Origin: JBBQZU01 sp041749535 | GTDB lineage: Bacteria > Bacteroidota > Bacteroidia > Flavobacteriales_D > Cryomorphaceae | Assembly (NCBI GenBank): GCA_041749535.1 | Contig: JBGTBE010000079.1 | Span: 1 to 64,000, forward strand | Length of the DNA stretch: 64,000 nt | Reading direction: 5' to 3' | Shown here: positions 7,879-17,744 of the stretch, piece after piece | Numbering within the stretch: the first letter of the stretch is position 1 | How the letters are laid out: the number at the start of each line of letters is the position of its first letter | Position numbers and translations under genes: made by a program | Notes under the pieces: model-generated | Told to the model about the DNA's origin: nothing | Databases searched by the model: none | What the model saw: the letters and a program-made list of their open reading frames with translations, nothing else

Positions 7879-10800
7879 ATGATTACCCCTCCCCTAAACG
7901 CAGCGCGACTGAAGTGTCGTCGCTTTTCAGTATCGTGCATTCTGACCATTGTTACATTAGTAGCATTGGTCAATTCTGTTTCTGGTCAAACCAGTACAGA
8001 ATTCTGGCTGGCACCGCCATGGATAACTGCAGCCCACGCGGGTCAAACACCAGTGTACGTGAGGCTCTCAGCAGGTGCGGACCCAGCTACCGTCACCATC
8101 TCCGTACCGGCAAATGCAGCTTTCAATGGGGGGGTACCAATTGTGGTGAATCTTCCTGCAAACACGTCGTCGACAGTAACGATGAACCCGCACATTGCTG
8201 CGCTCATGACCCATCCACCAAACGCGGTTCAGAACACAGGTCTGCTCATAGAGTCCACGGCTCCTATCACAGCCATTTATGAGGTAAGTCCTACCAATAA
8301 CCCTGACATCATTGCGCTAAAGGGTTTGACGGGTTTGGGAGAAGAGTTTTATGTTCCGATGCAAAACATCTGGCCCAACGGTGGATATAATCCAAGGGCC
8401 TATTCATCATTTGATATCGTAGCTACCGAAGACAATACCACGGTTCTTATCTATCCAACTTCTGCACTTGATGGCGGGCAACCTGCATTTCAGACATTTT
8501 CAATTAGCCTCAACAGGGGTCAGACATACTCGGGTTCAGTAGGAGCCAATGCAGCAATTGCTGCTGCAAACAATCCTACAGGTACTGCAATCATTGCTGA
8601 TAAGCCCATTGCAGTTTCTGTAAAGGATGACTCCGTGAATCCAACAGGTTACGGCTGTCGCGACCTTCAAAGTGATCAGCTGGTGCCAATAGATATCGTG
8701 GGTACTGATTATATAGTTCAAAAGGGTGGATTGGACCCCGCCGCATCTGGGGCACATGAAAATGCTTTTGTTGTCGCAACACAGAATAATACCATAATCT
8801 CAGTTGGCGGAACACCTGTAGTAACACTCTTTGCAGGGCAGACCTACAGAGTAAATATTGGAACCGACAACTTTAAGTACATCTCAGGAAATAAACCGTT
8901 CTACTGTATCCATGTTAGTGGTTTTGGTTGTGAGTCGGGGATGGCATTGCTGCCTCCGCTGAATTGTGCCGGCTCCGAGCAAGTGAGTTTTGTAAGGTCC
9001 ACTACTGAGAGTTTCTTTTTGAACGTACTCGTCCCTGCAGGTGCAGAGGATGCTTTTGTTTTGAACGGAAGTACCACACTTGTTCCAGCAACTGCATTTA
9101 CCGTAGTACCTGGAACAGGTGGTGCCTGGATGGGTGCAAGGATAAGTTTTACTACCGGTCAGATTCCTGCAGGCAATGCCAACATGTTGGTGAATTCTGA
9201 GGCACCATTTGCTTTGGGATTGATCAATGGTGGGGCTTCTTCGGGTTGTCGATACGGTTATTTTTCTGAATTTTCAGCACCCATTGTGGTTGATGCAGGA
9301 CCTGATTTGCAGGTATGTGCAAACAGAATAACCCAGCTTGATGGAGTCGTGAGTGGTGGTGCTACCCAGGGAATTTGGAGCACCAATGGTACAGGAGCTT
9401 TTCTACCAAACGAGTACGCCCTCGATGCGATTTACGATCCAAGCCTTGCAGATTTGAGCGCTGGGCAAGTAACCCTTACGCTGACTTCCATAGGAAATTG
9501 TTTTCCTGTAACTGATGAAGTTGACATCGACTACAATCCTGCTCCAATTGTTAATGCTGGCCCAGATGTTATAGCTTGTGGAAACAATACTACCGTTGCA
9601 CTCAATGGATTTGTTGACATTGCCACCGGTGGTTTATGGAGTGGAGGTGCAGGGGCCTTTGCACCGAGTCCTGCAGTTCTTACTGCTTCATATACTCCTA
9701 CTGCCCAAGAGATCATAGATGGAAGTGTAAAGCTGTACCTTACATCAACAGGAAACGGAAACTGCTTTGCAGAAATTGATTCGCTCACAATCACCTTTGG
9801 TCCTTCACCAACAGCCGATGCAGGGTTAGATCAAACGGTTTGTGCAAACAATGCTACAGTTACCCTGACTGGTGCAGTTACCATTGCTGGTGGCGGCCAA
9901 TGGTCAGGTGGAACAGGTGCATTCGTGCCTTCGGATCAACTGCTTACTACAACTTACATTCCTAGCATCCTTGATGTCCTGAACGGTTCGGTAACCATAA
10001 CCCTCACTACAACCAACAATGGAGGTTGTTCACCGGTCACAGACCAGATGGTTATAACGTTTTCTCCTCAACCAACTGCAAATGCAGGAAGCGATCAGTC
10101 TGTGTGTAAAAATAATGCAGACGTTTCTCTGAATGGTTCTGTTACAATTGCTACCGGAGGTGTGTGGTCGGGAGGTACAGGAACGTATACCCCCGATGCC
10201 AACACACTTAATGCAACATATACACCAAGTCTGCCAGAATTGTTGGCGGGCACTGTAACCTTAACCCTGACCACAACTGGAAATGGAAATTGTGCATTGG
10301 TCATGGATCAAATGACCATTAATTTTACAAATGCACCAGTTGTGAACGCAGGGGCGGACATGAGTGTTTGTTCAAACAATCCTGCCATTTCCCTCAATGG
10401 GAGTTTGGTTGGGGCAAATTTCGGAATTTGGACTGGCGGTGCAGGTACTTTCACTCCCAATACGACAACGCTCAATGCACTGTATACACCTACTGCCGCA
10501 GAGGTAGCAAGCGGATCAATTACTTTGTCGCTTACTTCACTTGACAATGGAAGTTGTCTTCCAGTGGTAGACAACGTACTGATTACTTTCACCCCATCTC
10601 CAACTGCAAATGCGGGTGTGGACCAAACCATCTGCCGCAACAATGCACAAGTCACACTTGCAGGGGCAGTTACCATTGCAACGGGTGGTGTTTGGTCAGG
10701 TGGAAATGGATCATACAACCCTTCTACAACCGCACTTTCTACAATATATACCCCTTCAGCAGCTGAGCTGAGTGCAGGATTTGTAACCTTAACCCTCACT

Positions 10801-13800
10801 ACGACGGGAAACGCAAATTGCAATGCAGTTACTGACCAGATTACCATAAACTTCACAGATGCTCCAACCGTGGATGCAGGAAGCGATGCAGTGGTTTGTG
10901 CAAATAATTCGGTCGTGAATCTCAACGGCTCAATTGTTGGCGCAACTGGTGGGGTTTGGACTGGTGGTCTGGGTACCTTCAGCAGTGGTGCAACTTCACT
11001 TATCAATACGTATACACCTACTGCGGGCGAAATAAGCTCTGGCTTGCTAACCCTCACATTAAGCAGTACTGGTAACGGTAATTGTGTGTCGGTTTCTGAT
11101 CAGATGAACATCGCGTTTACTCCTACCCCTGTTGTAAATGCAGGTGCGCCTATATCCGTTTGCTCTAACAATGCGCAGCTTACGCTGAACGGATCTGTCA
11201 CTGTAGCATCTGGAGGTATTTGGAGTGGAGGCGCAGGAACGTTTATTCCATCAGCTACTGCTTTGAATGCACTCTATAACCCTACGGCAGCCGAGATTGC
11301 ATCAGGCTCCCTTGTTCTTACCCTCACTTCTACAGGAAACGGTACTTGCTTACCGGTAACGAATTTTGTGAATGTAACTTTTACTCCTTCACCTACTGTG
11401 AATGCTGGTGCTGACCGTACAGTTTGTGCCAACAGTCCAGATGTGAATCTCAATGGAAATATCTCATTGGCAACAGGTGCCATCTGGTCAGGCGGAAGCG
11501 GATCGTACAGCCCGGGAAGTACTTCGCTTGGTGCCACCTACACCCCTTCCGCCGCAGAGATAGCCGCGGGCACAGTAACCCTAACCCTTACCACCACCGG
11601 CAATGGCAACTGCAACCAGGTAACCGATCAGATGGTGATTACCATCACCCCGGCCCCGATAGTGAATGCAGGCACCGATGGCACCCTATGTTCAAACAAT
11701 GCGTTGATCACTTTGAACGGAAGCGTGACCGGAGCCACAGGCGGAACCTGGAGCGGCGGAAGCGGCACCTTCACCCCGAATGCCAATACACTAAACGCTA
11801 CCTACACCCCCAGTGCAGGCGAGATAAGCAGCGGTACCCTCACCCTAACCCTTACCAGCACTGGCAATGGCAACTGTATAGCAGTGACCGATAATGTAAC
11901 GTACAACTTCACCCCATCGCCTACGGCAAATGCCGGAGTGAACCAGACCCTGTGTGCGAACAACAACGTAGCAGCCCTTAATGGCGCAGTAACGATCGCC
12001 ACAGGTGGTACATGGAGTGGAGGTGCAGGCACCTTCAGTCCGAATGCGAATGTGCTGAATGCTACCTACACGCCCACAGCCGCAGAACTTACCACGGGCA
12101 GTGTTACCCTTACCCTTACCACCACCGGCAACGGACTGTGTAATGCGGTAACCTCACAGATGACTATTACATACACCCCTGCGCCAACGGCGAATGCTGG
12201 CCTGGACAGGACGGTGTGTGCCAACAATGCAGAGCTCACCCTTAATGGAAGCGTAACCACAGCCACAGGCGGAAGCTGGAGCGGTGGAAGCGGCACCTTC
12301 ACCCCGGGCAGTACGACACTTAATGCAGTGTACACCCCTTCCGCCGCAGAGATAGCCGCGGGCACAGTAACCCTAACCCTTACCACCACCGGCAATGGCA
12401 ACTGCAACCAGGTAACCGATCAGATGGTGATTACCATCACCCCGGCCCCGATAGTGAATGCAGGAACAGATATTGTAGTGTGTGGAAATAACAGCAATGT
12501 TCAGCTAGCAGGTTCAGTACTCAATGCGGGAGGGGGCACATGGACGGGAGGACTTGGCACCTACAATCCAGATGCAAACACCTTAAATGCAATCTATACT
12601 CCAACGCTTCCAGAAGCTGTAGCGGGTTCTATAACATTCACGCTTACTTCGACAGCAAACGGAGGATGTTTGCCAGTGACAGATCAGGTGCTGGTAACAG
12701 TAACACCGCCTCCTACGGTAAATGCAGGAATTGATCAGAACGCATGCGCATCTTCACCTGCCGTTACACTCAATGGCGCATTTACGGTGTCTACTGGTGC
12801 GCAGTGGTCTGGCGGAGCGGGAACATTCAGCCCAAATGCCCTTGCTATGAATGCTGTTTACACACCATCGGCAGCAGAAGTAGCATCGGGAAGTGTCACG
12901 CTCACATTGACGACTATAGGCAATGGAAATTGTCTTCCTGTGGTTGATCAAATGGTCATTGCATACACACCTTTGCCTACCGCAAACGCAGGTACAGCTT
13001 TAATATCATGTGCCAACAACCCTGTGGTAACACTTAACGGAAGTTTTACAAACGCTACAGGAGCACAGTGGAGTGGAGGAACCGGATTCTTCAACCCTTC
13101 AAACCAAACTTTGAATGCTACCTATACCCCATCAGCAACGGAAATATCCAACGGCTTTGTAACACTTACCCTTACTACTACTGGCAACGGAGCGTGTTCT
13201 CCGGCCACATCGAGTGTTAACATTACAATCAACCCATCGCCAGTGGTGAATGCCGGCACCAATTTCAGTGTTTGTGCAAACAACATTACAAGCCCGTTGA
13301 ATGGTTCTGTGAGCTTTGCTACTGGTGGTATATGGTCAGGTGGAGCTGGAACTTTTGTTCCGGGTCCCTCAGCCTTGAATGCGCTTTATCAACCTACTGC
13401 TGCAGAACTTTCAACAGGTTTTGTGGTACTTACACTTACATCAACTGGCAACGGTACTTGTAATGCTGTGAGCAGCAATGTTACAATAACGTATACACCG
13501 GCGCCTGTTGTTGATGCGGGAGTAGACTTCTCCGTATGTGCAAACAACCCAATGGCTCAATTGAATGGTTCATTCTCTGTTGCTGGTGGGGTAATATGGA
13601 CAGGCGGAGCGGGGTCATATAGCCCAAGTAGCAATACTCCAAACGCTCAGTACACACCTTCGGCAACAGAGATTTCAAATGGTTCGGTGACTCTCACACT
13701 CACTTCATTTGATAATGGAAACTGTTTGCCAGTGGCTGATCAGGTAACCATTACAATAATTGCGGCGCCAGTAACAAATGCCGGCCCAGATGTTTTCGCA

Positions 13801-16800
13801 TGTGTGGATGATCTTTCAATACCAATGGTAGGAGGTGTGACCGGACCAACCACAACGGGTCAATGGTCTACAAGTGGATCTGGAACTTTTGTACCCAATC
13901 CATTTCAATTGAATGCTACATACAACGCGTCAAGCGCAGATTCTTTAATAGGATCAGTGACACTTACACTTACCTCTACAAGCAATGGTTTGTGCACAGC
14001 AGTACTAGACAACATGACGGTGTTTATCTTACCAGCCGGTACTGCCAATGCTGGGCTTGACAGAGCAGTATGCTCAAACAACGCATCTGTTCAGCTTACA
14101 GGTACGATCGGAGGATCGGCAAGCTCGGGTATATGGACTACCTCGGGAACCGGGATTTTCTCACCCAATAATACTACAACGACACCAACCTACATTCCAA
14201 GCACGGCAGACCTTGCCGCAGGAAGCGTAACCATTACGTTCTCTGTGAATTCATGCAACCTGGCTTCAGATCAAATGACCATTACGTATACCCCTTCACC
14301 TGTTGTAAATGCAGGACCCAACATGACGGCGTGCTCATCAGATGTAGGGATTGCGCTTTCAGGTTCTGTTTCCGGAGCGAGCAATACAGGTGTTTGGACA
14401 ACTTCAGGATCTGGAACTTTCAGCCCGAACGCCAATACTCTGAATGCTACGTATAACTGGTCGCCCGCGGATGTACTTGCCCAATCTGTTACACTTACAT
14501 TGAGTGCTACGGGTATTGGCAACTGTGTTGGTGTGACTGATGAACTCACACTCAGTGTTTTTCCTCAAGGAATTGTTGAAGCCGGTGCGAATCAAACAGT
14601 ATGTGCCAACAATGCAGTAGTTCAGCTTAATGGTACACTCACTGGTGCAACGCAAGGTGTATGGTCTACTTCAGGAACTGGAACTTTTTCTCCATCAACA
14701 ACCACCCTTTCTCCGACATACACACCAAGTAATGCAGACAAGGCAGCCGGAACTGTCAACCTCATACTCACCGCTACCAACAGTTGTAACAATGCCAGCG
14801 ACTTTACAGCGATCACCATCACCCCAGCTCCAATTGTAAATGCTGGTCCAGATCAGGCGGTATGCGACAATGTAGTGCCTTTTGCCATAGGCGGAAGTGT
14901 AACAATTGCAGGTGGTGGGCAATGGACAACATCGGGTTCAGGTGTATTCCAGAATGCGAATAACTTGAGCACTTTCTATGTTGCCAGTCAGGCGGACATT
15001 GACAATGGCGACATCATGCTCTTTCTTTCATCTACCGGAAATGGCAATTGCCTAGCAGTGGTCGATACCTTAGAACTTGATATAAATACGGGAATAGTGG
15101 TGGATGCAGGCCCAGACAGATCCGTTTGTATCTCTGCCGGATCTGCAAGTTTGTCGGGTATCGTAAGCAATGGTTCTACCAGCGGAACCTGGAGCAGCAC
15201 AGGCACTGGATTTTTCTCCCCTGATGCGAATGCCCTGAACGGAACTTACACATTCAGTAATGATGATATAACCGCCGGTTCTGTAATCCTTACTTTGGTT
15301 TCTACCAACAATGGTATCTGCCAGCAAGAATCTGATAGTTTCGAACTTACCTTTGGCACAACCGCCTTTGTGAATGCGGGTCCAGACATTACAGTTTGTG
15401 AAACCCAGGCGTCTGTAGCCCTCAATGGTTTTGTAAATGGTGAAACCAATTCGGGTGAGTGGAGCACTTCGGGAACAGGTACTTTTGACCCTTCTATCAC
15501 AGCGCTCAATGCGACTTATTTGCCAAGTGCAGCGGACATTGCTTCTGGTAGTGTGGGTTTAACCCTTGTATCTACCAACAGTGTACTCTGCAACGAAGGA
15601 ACCGATAACCTTATAGTTACTTTCCAACCGCTACCACAAGCCAATGCAGGTAATAATATTGTGGTATGTGGTTCAGCCGACCCTGTGCAAATAATAGGAT
15701 CAGTAAGTGGAGCATCGGGTGGTGTATGGTCTACAAGTGGTACCGGAAGTTTCTTGCCAAATGATTCAGCTCTGGTTGCCCTATATGTGCCATCAGAAGT
15801 GGACAGTATTATTGGCTCTGTGAACCTTACGCTTATCACCTATGGCAATGGACAATGCCAGGGCGACAGTGACGGACTCACCATTTCGTTCAATGGTGCG
15901 GTGATTCCAAATGCCGGACCCGCCAGTGTGGGGGTATGCGAAACCGTAACGACTGTGCCCTTGAGTGGAACCATTAGCAGCCCTAGTGGATTTGCCTGGA
16001 GCTCCAACGGAACAGGTACTTTCGATCCTGGTACAGACCAGCTTGAAACCAGCTACTTACCTTCGCCAGATGATGTGGTATTGGGTGCAGTTACTGTTTA
16101 TTTGGAGACTGATCCCAACGGCAGCTGCCCGGGAAGGGTGGACTCTCTGTCCATTGTGTTCGACAGAATACCAACGATAGATGCACCTTTGAACACAGCC
16201 GTGTGTGCCTCGAGTCCGGATGTGAACTTAGCAACGAATGTTGGTTTCCAGGATGCCATTTCATGGACTTCCAATGGAGGCGGATCGTTCACCCCAAGTA
16301 CAACTGTTGCAAACGTTACATATATTCCGACAGCAGCTGAGATCGCATCAGGATCAACCTCAGTAACTATCACCGCTACCAATGCGGGTATGTGTGGAAA
16401 CACTTCGCAAAATATTACCATCAATTTCATTGAGCCTTCATCCGTAGATGCCGGCGCAGATATGGTGATCTGTTCTACAGAAACGGAAGTTCAGCTAGGT
16501 GGTGCCATTACTGGTGGTACGAATACAGGCGAGTGGACCACAACAGGCTTTGGTACTTTCGGAGCTACCGGAAACGGATTGAATGCCTTCTACAATGTAT
16601 CGCCAACAGACATCCTCGTTGGGTTTGTGAACTTCACGCTCACATCGACCAACAACGGACCTTGCCCCGCTGAGTCGGATATTTTGCAGATAGTAATCAA
16701 CAAGGCTCCTACTGTTAATGCTGGAGGAAATCAGGATGTGTGTGCAACAGGCGGATCGTTGCAACTGAATTCTACTGCTACAGATGTCGTTTCACTTATG

Positions 16801-17742
16801 TGGACCACATCTGGCGACGGGGTATTCATAGGGTCAGCCGATGAGCCAGATCCTGAGTATGTATTTGGTGTGAACGATGCTGTAAGCGGATTCATTACCC
16901 TTACCCTTACTGGCATAGGTCAGGAAGGATGTGTGAATGCAGTGGACACGAAGATACTAACAGTTACAAACCCACTTACTCCAGGCTTTGACTACACGGG
17001 TGCATGTGCAGGTGGTACTACACAGTTTACTGATGCCACACAGGTATTTAGTGGTACCATTTCATCATGGTTGTGGGATTTTGGAGATGGCAATGAATCT
17101 GCCCAGCAGAATCCTCAATTCGTATTCGCAGATCCTGGTAATTACACTGTAAGCCTTACCGTTCGGTCTTCGCTTGGATGCAATGCCGAGATCACCCAGG
17201 TGGTGAATGTATTGCCTTCACCCACATCCAACTTCACCATTAGCAACAACCCTGCGCCAGTGTTCTTCGATATTATATTCGACAACGGCTCAAGCAATGC
17301 CACCTCTTACCAATGGATATTTGGCGATGGCCTTGGCACATCTGAAGAGATGAACCCGCTCTATGCATACCAGGAACCCGGGGAGTATGTGGTAACCCTT
17401 GTAGCCAGCAATGCTGAAGGTTGCAGCAATAGTTTCTCAAGAAACATTGTGATAGATGCTACCTACGTATTGCCGCCTAGGTTGCCCAATAGCTTCTCGC
17501 CGAATGAGGATGGTTTCAACGACGTATTCTTTGTGCGCGGAGGTCCTTTCACCATGATGGAATTCAACGTGTATGACGGATGGGGGCGCATCGTGTTCAA
17601 CTCTGGCAGCCAGGAGAATGGTTGGGATGGTACCGATGGCGGTAAACAATCTCCAACAGGAGTGTACGTGTACACCATCAAAGCCACCACAGAGTATGGA
17701 GATACTTACGAGTTCTCAGGTAAAATTAATCTGTTGCGATAA
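7879..17742 (+). CDS. Giant secreted repeat protein with T9SS type B (CHU_C-like) sorting domain
   Basis: This 3287-residue surface or secreted protein starts with a signal peptide (to about residue 36). Residues 38-467 resemble the IgGFc-binding protein N-terminal domain. Residues 468-3031 are 29 tandem Ig-like repeats of about 88 residues, each with one Cys near position 10 (VCANN-type motif) and one near position 70 (GNC-type), spaced as for one disulfide per domain. Two PKD domains follow (about 3036-3112 and 3113-3193; WDFGDG and WIFGDG motifs). The last 90 residues (SFSPNEDGFNDVF, VYDGWGRIVF, GWDGTDGG) are the gliding-motility-associated C-terminal domain used for type B T9SS export. 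SprB-like adhesins of gliding bacteria share this plan. The next gene, 2 bases away, encodes a PorP/SprF protein, the usual partner. Likely an adhesin or motility surface fibre; ligand unknown. Confidence 0.92.
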   Translation: MITPPLNAARLKCRRFSVSCILTIVTLVALVNSVSGQTSTEFWLAPPWITAAHAGQTPVYVRLSAGADPATVTISVPANAAFNGGVPIVVNLPANTSSTVTMNPHIAALMTHPPNAVQNTGLLIESTAPITAIYEVSPTNNPDIIALKGLTGLGEEFYVPMQNIWPNGGYNPRAYSSFDIVATEDNTTVLIYPTSALDGGQPAFQTFSISLNRGQTYSGSVGANAAIAAANNPTGTAIIADKPIAVSVKDDSVNPTGYGCRDLQSDQLVPIDIVGTDYIVQKGGLDPAASGAHENAFVVATQNNTIISVGGTPVVTLFAGQTYRVNIGTDNFKYISGNKPFYCIHVSGFGCESGMALLPPLNCAGSEQVSFVRSTTESFFLNVLVPAGAEDAFVLNGSTTLVPATAFTVVPGTGGAWMGARISFTTGQIPAGNANMLVNSEAPFALGLINGGASSGCRYGYFSEFSAPIVVDAGPDLQVCANRITQLDGVVSGGATQGIWSTNGTGAFLPNEYALDAIYDPSLADLSAGQVTLTLTSIGNCFPVTDEVDIDYNPAPIVNAGPDVIACGNNTTVALNGFVDIATGGLWSGGAGAFAPSPAVLTASYTPTAQEIIDGSVKLYLTSTGNGNCFAEIDSLTITFGPSPTADAGLDQTVCANNATVTLTGAVTIAGGGQWSGGTGAFVPSDQLLTTTYIPSILDVLNGSVTITLTTTNNGGCSPVTDQMVITFSPQPTANAGSDQSVCKNNADVSLNGSVTIATGGVWSGGTGTYTPDANTLNATYTPSLPELLAGTVTLTLTTTGNGNCALVMDQMTINFTNAPVVNAGADMSVCSNNPAISLNGSLVGANFGIWTGGAGTFTPNTTTLNALYTPTAAEVASGSITLSLTSLDNGSCLPVVDNVLITFTPSPTANAGVDQTICRNNAQVTLAGAVTIATGGVWSGGNGSYNPSTTALSTIYTPSAAELSAGFVTLTLTTTGNANCNAVTDQITINFTDAPTVDAGSDAVVCANNSVVNLNGSIVGATGGVWTGGLGTFSSGATSLINTYTPTAGEISSGLLTLTLSSTGNGNCVSVSDQMNIAFTPTPVVNAGAPISVCSNNAQLTLNGSVTVASGGIWSGGAGTFIPSATALNALYNPTAAEIASGSLVLTLTSTGNGTCLPVTNFVNVTFTPSPTVNAGADRTVCANSPDVNLNGNISLATGAIWSGGSGSYSPGSTSLGATYTPSAAEIAAGTVTLTLTTTGNGNCNQVTDQMVITITPAPIVNAGTDGTLCSNNALITLNGSVTGATGGTWSGGSGTFTPNANTLNATYTPSAGEISSGTLTLTLTSTGNGNCIAVTDNVTYNFTPSPTANAGVNQTLCANNNVAALNGAVTIATGGTWSGGAGTFSPNANVLNATYTPTAAELTTGSVTLTLTTTGNGLCNAVTSQMTITYTPAPTANAGLDRTVCANNAELTLNGSVTTATGGSWSGGSGTFTPGSTTLNAVYTPSAAEIAAGTVTLTLTTTGNGNCNQVTDQMVITITPAPIVNAGTDIVVCGNNSNVQLAGSVLNAGGGTWTGGLGTYNPDANTLNAIYTPTLPEAVAGSITFTLTSTANGGCLPVTDQVLVTVTPPPTVNAGIDQNACASSPAVTLNGAFTVSTGAQWSGGAGTFSPNALAMNAVYTPSAAEVASGSVTLTLTTIGNGNCLPVVDQMVIAYTPLPTANAGTALISCANNPVVTLNGSFTNATGAQWSGGTGFFNPSNQTLNATYTPSATEISNGFVTLTLTTTGNGACSPATSSVNITINPSPVVNAGTNFSVCANNITSPLNGSVSFATGGIWSGGAGTFVPGPSALNALYQPTAAELSTGFVVLTLTSTGNGTCNAVSSNVTITYTPAPVVDAGVDFSVCANNPMAQLNGSFSVAGGVIWTGGAGSYSPSSNTPNAQYTPSATEISNGSVTLTLTSFDNGNCLPVADQVTITIIAAPVTNAGPDVFACVDDLSIPMVGGVTGPTTTGQWSTSGSGTFVPNPFQLNATYNASSADSLIGSVTLTLTSTSNGLCTAVLDNMTVFILPAGTANAGLDRAVCSNNASVQLTGTIGGSASSGIWTTSGTGIFSPNNTTTTPTYIPSTADLAAGSVTITFSVNSCNLASDQMTITYTPSPVVNAGPNMTACSSDVGIALSGSVSGASNTGVWTTSGSGTFSPNANTLNATYNWSPADVLAQSVTLTLSATGIGNCVGVTDELTLSVFPQGIVEAGANQTVCANNAVVQLNGTLTGATQGVWSTSGTGTFSPSTTTLSPTYTPSNADKAAGTVNLILTATNSCNNASDFTAITITPAPIVNAGPDQAVCDNVVPFAIGGSVTIAGGGQWTTSGSGVFQNANNLSTFYVASQADIDNGDIMLFLSSTGNGNCLAVVDTLELDINTGIVVDAGPDRSVCISAGSASLSGIVSNGSTSGTWSSTGTGFFSPDANALNGTYTFSNDDITAGSVILTLVSTNNGICQQESDSFELTFGTTAFVNAGPDITVCETQASVALNGFVNGETNSGEWSTSGTGTFDPSITALNATYLPSAADIASGSVGLTLVSTNSVLCNEGTDNLIVTFQPLPQANAGNNIVVCGSADPVQIIGSVSGASGGVWSTSGTGSFLPNDSALVALYVPSEVDSIIGSVNLTLITYGNGQCQGDSDGLTISFNGAVIPNAGPASVGVCETVTTVPLSGTISSPSGFAWSSNGTGTFDPGTDQLETSYLPSPDDVVLGAVTVYLETDPNGSCPGRVDSLSIVFDRIPTIDAPLNTAVCASSPDVNLATNVGFQDAISWTSNGGGSFTPSTTVANVTYIPTAAEIASGSTSVTITATNAGMCGNTSQNITINFIEPSSVDAGADMVICSTETEVQLGGAITGGTNTGEWTTTGFGTFGATGNGLNAFYNVSPTDILVGFVNFTLTSTNNGPCPAESDILQIVINKAPTVNAGGNQDVCATGGSLQLNSTATDVVSLMWTTSGDGVFIGSADEPDPEYVFGVNDAVSGFITLTLTGIGQEGCVNAVDTKILTVTNPLTPGFDYTGACAGGTTQFTDATQVFSGTISSWLWDFGDGNESAQQNPQFVFADPGNYTVSLTVRSSLGCNAEITQVVNVLPSPTSNFTISNNPAPVFFDIIFDNGSSNATSYQWIFGDGLGTSEEMNPLYAYQEPGEYVVTLVASNAEGCSNSFSRNIVIDATYVLPPRLPNSFSPNEDGFNDVFFVRGGPFTMMEFNVYDGWGRIVFNSGSQENGWDGTDGGKQSPTGVYVYTIKATTEYGDTYEFSGKINLLR
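11539..11672 (+). repeat. 134-bp perfect direct repeat, copy 1
   Basis: This segment, spanning the junction of units 9 and 10 of the giant array, is identical base for base to 12331-12464. Neighbouring units in the array differ at many silent sites, so this identity is exceptional. The segment uses C-ending codons (ACC, GGC, AAC) much more than flanking units. Confidence 0.9.
12331..12464 (+). repeat. 134-bp perfect direct repeat, copy 2
   Basis: Second copy of the segment at 11539-11672, at the junction of units 12 and 13. The offset is 792 bases, exactly three 264-bp units, so the duplication is in phase with the repeat array. Confidence 0.9.
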
Positions 17743-17744
17743 TC

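Larger units (their letters stand above)
9280..16971 (+). repeat. 29 tandem protein-coding repeats of about 265 bp in the giant gene
   Basis: The array spans 7692 bases, averaging 88.4 codons per unit. Units open with a P-x-x-N/D-A-G motif, then a first Cys, a W-S-x-x-G core, a Y-x-P-S/T-x-x-E/D segment and a second Cys. Units 2-17 carry the core WSGGxG (or WTGG), while units 1 and 18-29 carry WSTSGTG-type cores. The array therefore has two sequence subfamilies, with the WSGG type confined to one continuous block. Confidence 0.92.

Noticed and set aside
10308..11057. A 249-residue minus-strand ORF inside the giant gene, plus other minus-strand frames across 9.5-16.9 kb
   Set aside because: They are antisense shadows of the repeat array. 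Their own sequence is a repetitive low-complexity mirror (PVAP, VRVRV motifs) and the plus frame is fully explained.
9280..16971. Regularly spaced repeats that could suggest a CRISPR array
   Set aside because: Unit length is about 265 bp, units are diverged at silent sites, and the whole array is one open reading frame with a conserved protein motif; there are no short identical repeats with unique spacers.
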